From Streptomyces pseudovenezuelae (GTDB lineage Bacteria > Actinomycetota > Actinomycetes > Streptomycetales > Streptomycetaceae): DNA of 64,000 bases. The notes below the pieces were generated by a model that saw nothing but the letters and a program-made list of their open reading frames with translations, was not told the origin of the DNA and made no database searches. The stretch covers positions 930,001-994,000 of the forward strand of contig NZ_JARXVH010000001.1 of the NCBI RefSeq assembly GCF_029892565.1. Reading direction: 5' to 3'. Shown piece after piece: positions 50,969 through 59,404 of this stretch (its first letter is position 1; the number at the start of each line of letters is the position of its first letter). The translations under genes were made by a program, and so were the position numbers.

Positions 50969-51466
50969 GACCTAAAGGTATCCGCCGTAGCTGCGTGCAC
51001 TCATCCCCGGCCCGACGGAAACGAACGAATTTTCTGTCATGCCCGTGATGGCCGGTTTGTTCACCTCCTCAATAGGTCATTTCTGTAAACGTCACACGTC
51101 GGCGACTTGATCACGAATTCCGGACGGTCTTAAATCAGCCAATGGCCGAAACCCCCTTGAACCATTCGTGAAGTTTCCGAAAGAATCCGCCTTACATTCG
51201 TTGCGTTCGCTGAGGACGACTCAGACGCACACGACACGGGGGACATCGCGGGTCTCTGACCAGGACCCGATCCAGTCGCGTTACCCGTGGTCCGCATGGG
51301 ATCCATGCGGATCGCGCCGTGCTGCCCTGCGCCATTTTCACGCGACCACTCGACACACATCCGCACCACTCTGAACTTGAATCCAACCCTTTCCCAATGT
51401 TATGGAATTCCGCCCTGCCCTGAACAGCGGAGCGAATTCCTTCGTACTCGTTTTCGGGGAATTCGC
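50969..51466. other. Gene-free 498-bp stretch of lower GC upstream of the polymer-synthesis operon
   Basis: This interval has clearly lower GC than its surroundings, frequent stops in all frames and no ribosome site followed by a plausible gene until 51467. It likely holds the promoter(s) of the operon that begins at 51467 and that of the BrkB gene. I see no convincing riboswitch or terminator and cannot place a -35/-10 pair with confidence. Confidence 0.5.
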
Positions 51467-52708
51467 ATGCCTGTTCATTATCCGTTGACGCGTAAACCGA
51501 CGCCGCCACAGGCTCTGCCGGGCGACGCCGGCTCCGCCGCGCCGCGGATCGTCGGGGTGGACACGGCCCGCGGTCTCGCACTGCTCGGGATGTTCGCCGT
51601 ACATGTGTACGGCGCCTTCGCCTCGGACGGTTCGCCCACCCCGGCCTGGGTGTTCGCGGGCGGCCGGTCGGCGGCCACGTTCGCGCTGCTGGCAGGCGTG
51701 GGCCTGGCGTTCACCACCGGCGGGCGGCGACCGGACGTCGGACGCCCGCAGTACGCGGCGGTCGCCACCCGGGCGGCGCTGATCGGGCTCGTAGGGCTGC
51801 TGCTGGGGTATGCCTCGCGGGCCGCGGACCTCGACGTGGACGTGATCCTGGCGTACTACGCCCTGCTGTTCCTGCTCGCGATCCCCTTAATGCGCCTGCG
51901 CCCCGGCGCCCTGACAGCCCTCTCCCTCACCCTGGCCGTGGCGGGTCCCGTCGTCGTGCATGTCCTGCGCGGTGTGCTGCCCCAGCCGGCCTTCGACGGC
52001 GATCCCGTGCTCACGGACGTGTTCACCGATCCGCTCGGGCTGCTCTCGAACCTGCTGGTGCAGGGCAACTACCCGGCGCTCGCATGGATGGCGTACCTGT
52101 GTGCGGGACTCGCCGTCGGCCGGCTGGACCTGACATCGGCGCGGATCGCGAGGCGGCTACTCGTGGGCGGGCTCGCGCTGGCAGCCGCCGCCTGGCTCAC
52201 CGCGACCGCGCTGCTGACGCGGTTCGGCGGGCTGTGGCACCTGTGGCGGGCCGAGTTCCCGCACACGCCGTGGCCCCAGGCGCGGCACGAGGTGCTGTGG
52301 GACACGGGCAACGACTCCACCTGGTGGTCGCTCCTCTCCCGTGCCCCGCACTCGACCTCGCCGTTCGACCTGCTCCAGACCCTCGGTTCGGCATGCTCCC
52401 TGCTCGGCGCCGCCCTCCTGCTGACCCGGCTCACCCCCACCCGCCGGTTGCTCAGCCCTCTCACGGCGGCGGGCACCATGCCGCTCACCCTCTACTGCGC
52501 CCACGTCCTGCTCCTCGCCACCGGCGCCCTCGGCGACTCCCCCGACCTCCTCTACGGCCTGCTCGTCGCGGGCTCGCTGCTCTTCGCCGCCTGCTGGCGG
52601 CGCGCGGTGGGCCGGGGACCGCTGGAGACCGGGATCGCCGTGATCGCCCGAGGAGCGCGCCAAGTTACCCGGCCGTCGGTGGAACCGCAGAGCTCACAAA
52701 GCTCGTAA
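51467..52708 (+). CDS. Polytopic membrane protein, heparan-glucosaminide N-acetyltransferase/DUF418-like, TTA codon
   Basis: 413 residues from the ATG at 51467 (GGGGAA upstream; the open frame further 5' is AT-rich non-coding). About ten membrane helices follow RIVGVDTARGLALLGMFAVHVYG, the signature of the DUF1624/HGSNAT-like acyltransferase group, and a DUF418-type C-terminal part ends with LTLYCAHVLLL. Such proteins move acyl groups across membranes or have transport-like roles. TTA at 51887-51889 (codon 141) makes translation bldA-dependent. It lies 27 bp before the Pls-like gene, so it is probably the first gene of that operon, perhaps for export, acetylation or self-protection against a cationic polymer; that link is inference. 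Confidence 0.8.
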   Translation: MPVHYPLTRKPTPPQALPGDAGSAAPRIVGVDTARGLALLGMFAVHVYGAFASDGSPTPAWVFAGGRSAATFALLAGVGLAFTTGGRRPDVGRPQYAAVATRAALIGLVGLLLGYASRAADLDVDVILAYYALLFLLAIPLMRLRPGALTALSLTLAVAGPVVVHVLRGVLPQPAFDGDPVLTDVFTDPLGLLSNLLVQGNYPALAWMAYLCAGLAVGRLDLTSARIARRLLVGGLALAAAAWLTATALLTRFGGLWHLWRAEFPHTPWPQARHEVLWDTGNDSTWWSLLSRAPHSTSPFDLLQTLGSACSLLGAALLLTRLTPTRRLLSPLTAAGTMPLTLYCAHVLLLATGALGDSPDLLYGLLVAGSLLFAACWRRAVGRGPLETGIAVIARGARQVTRPSVEPQSSQSS

Positions 52709-52735
52709 AACATGTAAAACCAGTAAGGAGCACAC

Positions 52736-55258
52736 GTGGTGGGAAAAACCGACACTGTCACCGAGAGCGTCCTCGCGGAGGTGCTGGCCGGTGTAGTACG
52801 CAAGGAACACATACCGGTCGACAGTCACTTCTTCGACGACCTCGGCGCCAACTCCCTGGTGATGGCCCACTTCTGTGCCCGCGTCAGGAAGCGCGAGGAC
52901 CTGCCGTCGGTCTCGATGAAGGACGTCTACGGCCATCCGACGATCCGCCGCCTGGCCGCGGCCCTCGACACCGCACCGACCGCCGCACCGACGGCCGAGG
53001 TCGCGGTCCCGGTGACGCCGCCCGGCAGCACCGCGCGCTATCTCCTGTGCGGCGCACTCCAGTTGCTCGTCTTCGCCCTCTACTGCGTGCTCGCCGGGCT
53101 GGTGTTGGGCCGGGGCTACGAGTGGATCTCCGCCACCGACGCCGTGGTCTCGGTCTATCTGCGCTCGCTGGTCTTCGGCGCCGCGGTGTTCGCCGGGGCG
53201 TGCGTCCTGCCGGTGGTCGCGAAGTGGCTGCTGGTCGGCCGCTGGAAGGAGACGGAGTTCCCGGTCTGGAGCCTGGCCTACGTCCGCTTCTGGACCGTCA
53301 AGGCGCTGCTGCACGCCAACCCGCTGATCCTGTTCACCGGCAGCCCGCTGTACGTGCTGTACCTGCGGGCCCTGGGCGCGCGGATCGGCAAGGGCGTCAC
53401 GATCCTGTCCCACTCGGTGCCGGTCTGCACCGACCTGCTGACCGTCGGCGCCGGCACGGTGATCCGCAAGGACTCCTACCTCCTCTGCTACCGCGCGGAG
53501 GCCGGCCTCATCCGCACCGGCCGCGTGACGCTCGGCAGCGATGTGTACATCGGTGAGAAGACCGTCCTGGAGATCGGCACGTCGATGGGCGACGGCGCCC
53601 AACTCGGCCACTCCTCCGCCCTGTACGGCGGCGCCGCGGTCCCGGCGGGCGAACGCTGGCACGGTTCCCCGGCCGTCCGCACGGACGTCGACTACGTCCG
53701 CGTACCACCGGCCCGCTGCACCACCCTGCGCCGGACCCTGTTCGGACTCGGCGGTCTGCTGCAGACGGTGTTCCTGTACGTCCCGCTCGCGGTGGGCGGC
53801 TCGTATCTGCTGCTCACCCTGATGCCCGCCCTGGACACCCTGCTCGACCCGACCACCCAGCAGCTGGACTCGGCCGAGTTCTACAGCGAGGCACTGGGCC
53901 TGTCCGTCGGCCTGTTCGTGGCCTCCCTCTTCGTCGGCCTCACGGCCGTGTCGCTGATCCCGCGTCTGCTGAAGCCGTTCCTGCGCCCGGACGAGGTCTA
54001 TCCGCTCTACGGCTTCCACTACTCGGTGCAGCGCGCGATCGCCCGCATGACCAACATCAAGTTCTTCAAGTGGCTGTGCGGCGACAGCTCGTACATCGTC
54101 CACTACCTGCGGGCCATCGGCTACGACCTCTCGCACGTGGAGCAGACCGGCTCCAACTTCGGTACGGAGGTGCAGCACGAGACCCCGTACCTGGCGACGG
54201 TGGGCAGCGGCACGATGGTCGCGGACGGTCTGTCGATCGTGAACGCCGACTTCTCCGCGACTTCCTTCCGGGTCAGCCGGGCGACGATCGGACCGCACAA
54301 CTTCCTCGGCAACAACATCGCCTACCCCAGCGGCGGCCGCACCGGCGACAACTGCCTGCTGGCGACCAAGGTGATGGTCCCGCTGGACGGCGAACTCCGC
54401 GAGGGAGTGGGCCTGTTGGGCTCGCCCAGCTTCGAGATCCCGCGTTCGGTGGAACGCGACTCCCGCTTCGACCACCTGCGCGAGGGCCCCGAGCTGGCGC
54501 GCAGGCTGGCCGCGAAGAACCGCTACAACCTGCGCTCGATGGGCCTGTTCCTGTTCGTGCGCTGGCTGCACTGGTTCTCGCTGACGGTGCTCGGCTTCGC
54601 CACCATCGACCTCTACGGCGCCCACGGCACCGTCGGCGGTCTGCTGATCGGCGCCTCGCTCGTGGTGGGCCTGCTGTTCAGCACCGCCTACTACGTGCTG
54701 GTGGAGCGGCTGATCGGGCGGTTCAGGTCGCTGGAGCCGACGCTGTGCTCGATCTACGACCCGTGGTTCTGGTGGCAGGAGCGCCTGTGGAAGGTGCCGG
54801 ACAACCACCTCGTCGTCTTCAACGGGACGCCGTTCAAGAACCTCGTCTGGCGGCTGCTGGGCGTCCGTCTCGGCCGTCGGGTCTTCGACGACGGCTGCTA
54901 CATCACCGAGCGCACGCTGACCGCGATCGGCGACGACTGCACGCTCGCCGCGCACACCAAGGTGCAGGCCCACTCCCAGGAGGACGGCACCTACAAGTCC
55001 GAGCGCATCACCATCGGCGCCGGCTGCACGCTCGGCACCGCCGCGCTGGTGCACTACGGCGTCTCGATGGGCGACGGCGCGCTGCTGGCACCCGACTCCT
55101 TCCTGATGAAGGGCGAGGAGATGCCGGCGCGCGCGGCCTGGGGCGGGAATCCGGCGGTGCCCGTGACGGCGGCGCCGGTGACAGGGGGGTCCGCGCGAGC
55201 GGTGCCTGTGAAAGGGGCGCCCCTCAACGGGGTGCCCGTCAAGGGGGGAAACACATGA
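52736..55258 (+). CDS. Split Pls/PosA-type membrane NRPS: carrier domain + six TM helices + three tandem soluble domains, no adenylation domain
   Basis: An 840-residue protein starting at GTG 52736 (or 52739), after AAGGAG. Residues 1-80 are a carrier domain with DDLGANSLVM (phosphopantetheine Ser40). The rest matches the terminal domain of poly-lysine synthetases: TM pair (~98-165), soluble C1 with hexapeptide repeats (~200-310; GDGAQLGHSSALYGGAAVPAG), TM pair (~335-415), soluble C2 (~430-590; TMVADGLSIVNADF, GDNCLLATKVMVPLDG), TM pair (~600-665) and soluble C3 (~680-800; GDDCTLAAHTKVQAHSQEDG). In Pls the tandem C domains polymerise amino acids without hydrolytic release. The usual N-terminal A domain is missing and is encoded next door as a separate A-T protein (ATGA overlap). 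The tail has PVT/PVKG repeats. Confidence 0.88.
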   Translation: MVGKTDTVTESVLAEVLAGVVRKEHIPVDSHFFDDLGANSLVMAHFCARVRKREDLPSVSMKDVYGHPTIRRLAAALDTAPTAAPTAEVAVPVTPPGSTARYLLCGALQLLVFALYCVLAGLVLGRGYEWISATDAVVSVYLRSLVFGAAVFAGACVLPVVAKWLLVGRWKETEFPVWSLAYVRFWTVKALLHANPLILFTGSPLYVLYLRALGARIGKGVTILSHSVPVCTDLLTVGAGTVIRKDSYLLCYRAEAGLIRTGRVTLGSDVYIGEKTVLEIGTSMGDGAQLGHSSALYGGAAVPAGERWHGSPAVRTDVDYVRVPPARCTTLRRTLFGLGGLLQTVFLYVPLAVGGSYLLLTLMPALDTLLDPTTQQLDSAEFYSEALGLSVGLFVASLFVGLTAVSLIPRLLKPFLRPDEVYPLYGFHYSVQRAIARMTNIKFFKWLCGDSSYIVHYLRAIGYDLSHVEQTGSNFGTEVQHETPYLATVGSGTMVADGLSIVNADFSATSFRVSRATIGPHNFLGNNIAYPSGGRTGDNCLLATKVMVPLDGELREGVGLLGSPSFEIPRSVERDSRFDHLREGPELARRLAAKNRYNLRSMGLFLFVRWLHWFSLTVLGFATIDLYGAHGTVGGLLIGASLVVGLLFSTAYYVLVERLIGRFRSLEPTLCSIYDPWFWWQERLWKVPDNHLVVFNGTPFKNLVWRLLGVRLGRRVFDDGCYITERTLTAIGDDCTLAAHTKVQAHSQEDGTYKSERITIGAGCTLGTAALVHYGVSMGDGALLAPDSFLMKGEEMPARAAWGGNPAVPVTAAPVTGGSARAVPVKGAPLNGVPVKGGNT

Positions 55259-57336
55259 GGGAACCGATCCCGCACTGGACGCTGACTCCGGTGCCGGGCA
55301 CGGCGGAGTACGAGGTCCCGCTGCCGCCGGGGCCACCGACCGGGCCGACCGCGCTCGCGTCCGCGCACGCCAAGGTGCTCGCCGCGCTGACCGGTGAGCC
55401 GGGCGCCGAGGACGACGACCTGCACGTGAGTGTCACCGACGGCGTCCTGCGCCTGCGCTACCGCACCGACGTCCTGGACGCCGGGGCCGCCGCGCGGATC
55501 GCCGGCTACCACCTGACCGCGCTCGCCGAACCCGACCGGCCCACGCTGCTGTCCGAGGAGGAACTCCGGTTCCAGCTCGACGAGTTGGCGGGACCGCTCA
55601 AGGAACTGCCGGACCGGCGCGTGCATGAGCTGTTCGAGGAGCGGGTCGCCGCCCACCCGGACGCCGTCGCCGCCGTTCAGGGCGACCGGCGGTGGACGTA
55701 CCGGGAGCTCAACTCCCGGGCGAACCGCGTCGGTCGGGCGCTGCTCGCCCGTGGGCTGGAGCGCGAGGGCGTGGTCGCCGTCGTGATGGAACGCAACCTG
55801 GACTGGCTCGCGTCCGTGCTCGCCGTCCTCAAGGCGGGCGGGGTGTATCTGCCGGTCGAGCCGCACTTCCCGGCCGACCGCATCGCCCGCACTCTCGGCC
55901 GGGCCGGCTGTGGCCTCGTCCTCACCGAGCGGGGCAGCGACACCAACCTGGCCGCGATCGACCGGCTGTTCGTGGAGACGGCGTACGCCGAGGACCACGC
56001 CGACGGTGATCTGGGTGTGCCCGTCACCGCGGACCAGGCCGCGTACATCTACTTCACCTCCGGCTCCACGGGCGAGCCCAAGGGTGCGATGTGTGAGCAC
56101 GCCGGGTTCCTCAACCACGTCCTCGCCAAGATCGAGGACCTGGGCTTCGACACCGGGGGCACGGTCGCGCAGACGGCACCGCAGTGCTTCGACATCTCCC
56201 TGTGGCAGCTGGTCTCGGCGCTGCTGGTCGGCGGGCGCACGCTGCTGGTCGGGCAGGAGACGATCCTCGACGTGTCGGGCTTCGTGGACACGATCGTCCG
56301 GGGCCGGGTCAACGTGGTCCAGATCGTGCCTTCGTATCTGGAGGCCGTGCTGGCCGAGTTGGAGCAGCGCCCGCGTGAACTGCCCGACCTGCGCTGTGTG
56401 TCGGTCACCGGGGAGGCGGTCAAGCAGGAGCTGGTGCAGCGCTGGTTCACCGCGATGCCCGGGATCCGGCTCGTCAACGCCTATGGCCTGACGGAGACTT
56501 CGGACGACACCAACCACGAGGTCATGCACCGGGTGCCGGACGGGGACCGGGTTCCGCTGGGGCGGCCGATCCGCAATGTGCGGGTGTACGTCGTCGACGA
56601 GGACCTGGTGCCCGTACCGCTGGGCGCGCCCGGCGAGATCGTCTTCTCCGGGGTCTGTGTCGGGCGCGGTTACGTCAACGACCCCGACCGCACCCGGGCC
56701 GCCTTCACCGAGGACCCCTACCGGCCAGGTGAGCGGCTGTACCGCAGCGGCGACCACGGGCGCTGGCTGCCGGACGGGAAGCTGGAGTTCCTCGGCCGGC
56801 GGGACAGCCAGGTGAAGATCCGCGGCTTCCGCGTCGAGCTCGGCGAGGTCGAGAACGCGCTGCTGCGGGTGCCCGGTGTACGGGACGGCGCGGTGGTGGT
56901 CGTGGGCGGTGTGCGGCTGGTGGCGTTCTGCACCGGGCCGCACCCGGTGGACGCCGAGAAGGTACGGGAGGTGCTGGGGGTTTCGCTCCCGGCCTACATG
57001 GTCCCGTCCCTGGTGCACTGGCGGGACTCGCTGCCGCTGACCGCCAACGGCAAGACCGACCGCAAGACGCTGACCGCGCTCGCCGAGGACCTCGACGACG
57101 CCGGCTCCGGCACCCCGGGAACACCGGAAGAGCGGCGGCTGGCCGCGGCCTGGGCCGAGGTGCTCGGCATCCCGGAGCAACGGATCGGCCGCCAGGACCA
57201 CTTCTTCGACCGCGGCGGCACCTCGCTGTCCGCCGTGAAGCTCGCGATCGTCCTGGACCGGGCGATCACCCTCAAGGACGTCACCCGTCACCCGGTCCTC
57301 GCGGACCTGGCCGGGCTGCTCGACCAGCAACACTGA
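55255..57336 (+). CDS. NRPS adenylation-thiolation protein, predicted L-2,3-diaminopropionate-activating
   Basis: A 693-residue protein; ATGA overlap with the preceding gene. Residues 1-115 resemble the tail of a condensation domain plus linker (LRLRYRTDVLDAGAAARIAGYHLTALAEP, then LPDRRVHELFEERVAAHPDAVA). The A domain has all cores: YFTSGSTGEPKG (~266), QCFDISLWQL (A4), NAYGLTET (A5, ~407), YRSGDHGRW (A7) and TANGKTDRK (A10 Lys ~598). The carrier has RGGTSLSAV (Ser ~657). Aligning by eye to PheA gives pocket residues D-I-W-Q-S-T-A-D-D-K; Asp235 and Lys517 equivalents are intact, and two Asp at 330/331 could hold a side-chain amine. With sbnA and sbnB downstream, L-Dap is the expected substrate. 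It presumably loads the carrier of the membrane partner. Confidence 0.88.
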   Translation: MREPIPHWTLTPVPGTAEYEVPLPPGPPTGPTALASAHAKVLAALTGEPGAEDDDLHVSVTDGVLRLRYRTDVLDAGAAARIAGYHLTALAEPDRPTLLSEEELRFQLDELAGPLKELPDRRVHELFEERVAAHPDAVAAVQGDRRWTYRELNSRANRVGRALLARGLEREGVVAVVMERNLDWLASVLAVLKAGGVYLPVEPHFPADRIARTLGRAGCGLVLTERGSDTNLAAIDRLFVETAYAEDHADGDLGVPVTADQAAYIYFTSGSTGEPKGAMCEHAGFLNHVLAKIEDLGFDTGGTVAQTAPQCFDISLWQLVSALLVGGRTLLVGQETILDVSGFVDTIVRGRVNVVQIVPSYLEAVLAELEQRPRELPDLRCVSVTGEAVKQELVQRWFTAMPGIRLVNAYGLTETSDDTNHEVMHRVPDGDRVPLGRPIRNVRVYVVDEDLVPVPLGAPGEIVFSGVCVGRGYVNDPDRTRAAFTEDPYRPGERLYRSGDHGRWLPDGKLEFLGRRDSQVKIRGFRVELGEVENALLRVPGVRDGAVVVVGGVRLVAFCTGPHPVDAEKVREVLGVSLPAYMVPSLVHWRDSLPLTANGKTDRKTLTALAEDLDDAGSGTPGTPEERRLAAAWAEVLGIPEQRIGRQDHFFDRGGTSLSAVKLAIVLDRAITLKDVTRHPVLADLAGLLDQQH

Positions 57337-57351
57337 AAGGGAACACCCGCA

Positions 57352-58344
57352 ATGTCGTACACGTCTGAAGCCATGCTTCCGGGCCTGGAACTCGCGCCCG
57401 GCGCTCCACCTCTTCTGCACGCCAAGTCCGATCTCCACCCGGCCAATTGGGTCGCCGCACACCGGGACGCGCTGCACGCCGTCCTTCTTGAGCACGGCTG
57501 CGTGCTGGTGCGCGGGCTGGGGCTCGCCGACCCCGACGCGACGGAGTCCGTCGCCCGCCGGCTGACCGACCGGCTGATGTCCGACCGGGAGCCCTTCGCG
57601 CCCCGGCGCGGCTACGCGGACGGCGTCTACTCGTCGACCAAGTGGCCGCCGAACCAGCAGATGTGCATGCACCACGAGGTCAGCTACGGCCTGGAGTTCC
57701 CCGGCCTGCTGCTGTTCGCCTGTCTGGAGGCGCCCGAGTCCGGCGGCGCGACCGTGGTCGCCGACTCGTCGGCGGTGCTCCGGTCGCTGCCCGCCGCGCT
57801 GGTCGAGCGGTTCGAGCGGGAGGGCTGGCTGCTGACCCGCTCCTACAACGACGAGATCGGGGCGTCGGTCCAGGAGGCCTTCGGCACCGACGACCGCGGC
57901 GCGATCGAGCGCTACTGCCGCGCCCAGGGCATCGAGTTCGCCTGGCAGGCCGACGGCTCGCTGCGCACCCGGCAGCGGCGCGGCGCGGTGCTGCGGCATC
58001 CGGTGAGCGGGCGGCGCTGCTGGTTCAACCAGATCGCCTTCCTCAACGAATGGACCATGGAACCCGAAGTGCGCGAATACCTGGTGGACGAGTACGGGGC
58101 CGACGGGCTGCCCTTCAACACCCGCTTCGGCGACGGCGATCCGATCGGCGAGGACGTGGTGCGGGAGATCAACGAGGCCTACGCGGCGCACACCCTGCGC
58201 GAGCCGTGGCGCTCCGGGGATCTGCTGCTCGTGGACAACATCCGTACCGCGCACGGCCGGGAGCCGTTCGACGGACCGCGCGAGGTGCTGGTGGCGTTCG
58301 GCAACCCGGTGGGGCGCACCGACTGCGAGGTGAGCGGCGGATGA
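57352..58344 (+). CDS. SyrP/TauD-like Fe(II)/2-oxoglutarate dioxygenase
   Basis: A 330-residue protein 16 bp after the A-T gene. The double-stranded beta-helix facial triad reads MHHEVSY (His107, Glu109) and RTAHGREPF (His301), with a 2-oxoglutarate-binding Arg in DGPREV (~311). H-x-E rather than H-x-D, followed by SYGLEFPGLLLFACLEAP, is the form in SyrP-like enzymes, which hydroxylate carrier-bound amino acids at the beta carbon; VioC-like free-amino-acid hydroxylases also use H-x-E. A role on carrier-bound or free Dap is therefore likely. Its ATGA overlap with sbnB ties it to the monomer genes. Confidence 0.85.
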   Translation: MSYTSEAMLPGLELAPGAPPLLHAKSDLHPANWVAAHRDALHAVLLEHGCVLVRGLGLADPDATESVARRLTDRLMSDREPFAPRRGYADGVYSSTKWPPNQQMCMHHEVSYGLEFPGLLLFACLEAPESGGATVVADSSAVLRSLPAALVERFEREGWLLTRSYNDEIGASVQEAFGTDDRGAIERYCRAQGIEFAWQADGSLRTRQRRGAVLRHPVSGRRCWFNQIAFLNEWTMEPEVREYLVDEYGADGLPFNTRFGDGDPIGEDVVREINEAYAAHTLREPWRSGDLLLVDNIRTAHGREPFDGPREVLVAFGNPVGRTDCEVSGG

Positions 58345-59369
58345 GCACGACCGCACCGGACTTCGCCGTCATCTCCGGCGAGCAGGTCCAACAGGCGCTG
58401 GCCGGACGGGAGTCCGAGATCGGCGAGCTCGTCGAGGCCGTGTACCGGCTGCACGGGGAGGGCGACTCGGTGAACCCACCGTCGTACTTCCTGCGCTTCC
58501 CGGACCGGCCCTCGTCCCGGATCATCGCGCTGCCCGCCTCGCTGGGCGGGCCGCTGCCGGTGGACGGGCTGAAGTGGATCTCCAGTTTCCCGGAGAACAC
58601 CAAGTCGGGGCTGCCGCGGGCGTCGGCGGTGCTGATCCTGAACGACCCCGACACGGGCTATCCGTTCGCCTGTCTGGAGAGTTCGGTGATCAGCGCGACG
58701 CGGACGGCGTCCTCGGCGGCGCTGGCCGCGGACCGGCTGAGCCGGACCCGGACGCGTCCGACCCGGGTCGGCTTCATCGGCACCGGTCTCATCGCACGCT
58801 ACGTCCACACTCATCTCACCGGCACCGGCTGGGAGTTCGAGGAGACGGGCGTGCACGACCTGAACGCCGACAGCGCGGCCGGGTTCCGCGGCTATCTGGA
58901 ACGGTCGGACACCAAGGGCCGGATCACCCTGCACGACGATCCCGAGTCCCTGATCCGCTCCTCGGACCTGGTGGTCTTCGCGACCGTCGCGTCCGCGCCG
59001 TACATCCACGACCCGTCCTGGTTCGCCCACCACCCGCTGGTGCTGCATGTGTCGCTGCGGGACCTCGACCCGAGGATCCTGCTCGACTCGGCGAACTTCG
59101 TCGACGACGTCGAGCACTGTCTGAAGGCCGAGACCTCCCCGCACCTGGCCGAACAGCTCACCGGCGGGCGGGAGTTCCTCGACGGGACACTCAACGACGT
59201 ACTCACCGGGCGGGCCACCGTCCCGGGTGACCGGACGGTGGTGTTCTCGCCGTTCGGACTGGGGGTGCTCGACCTCGCGGTCGGCAAGTTCGTCCATGAC
59301 GAAGTGGCCCGAAGGGGCGGGCTGCACGTCGTCGACGGGTTCTTCCACGAGCTGCGCCGGTACGGCTGA
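58341..59369 (+). CDS. sbnB: 2,3-diaminopropionate biosynthesis protein SbnB
   Basis: A 342-residue member of the ornithine-cyclodeaminase/mu-crystallin family. It has the conserved early segment NPPSYFLRFPDRPSSRIIALPASLGG, DGLKWISSFPEN, and the Rossmann motif VGFIGTGLIARYVHTHL (~147). These are SbnB features. SbnB oxidatively cleaves N-(1-amino-1-carboxyl-2-ethyl)-glutamate to L-2,3-diaminopropionate and 2-oxoglutarate with NAD+. Its 2-oxoglutarate product is also the cosubstrate of the adjacent dioxygenase. It is coupled to the dioxygenase gene by ATGA and followed by sbnA after 35 bp. Confidence 0.9.
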   Translation: MSTTAPDFAVISGEQVQQALAGRESEIGELVEAVYRLHGEGDSVNPPSYFLRFPDRPSSRIIALPASLGGPLPVDGLKWISSFPENTKSGLPRASAVLILNDPDTGYPFACLESSVISATRTASSAALAADRLSRTRTRPTRVGFIGTGLIARYVHTHLTGTGWEFEETGVHDLNADSAAGFRGYLERSDTKGRITLHDDPESLIRSSDLVVFATVASAPYIHDPSWFAHHPLVLHVSLRDLDPRILLDSANFVDDVEHCLKAETSPHLAEQLTGGREFLDGTLNDVLTGRATVPGDRTVVFSPFGLGVLDLAVGKFVHDEVARRGGLHVVDGFFHELRRYG

Positions 59370-59404
59370 CGGCCATGCACGTGGCGCATGAGGAGGGGGG
59401 CGTC

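Noticed and set aside
52736..57336. Standard epsilon-poly-lysine synthetase
   Set aside because: The adenylation domain is on a separate protein and sbnA/sbnB indicate diaminopropionate; a single-chain Pls for lysine is not what is encoded.
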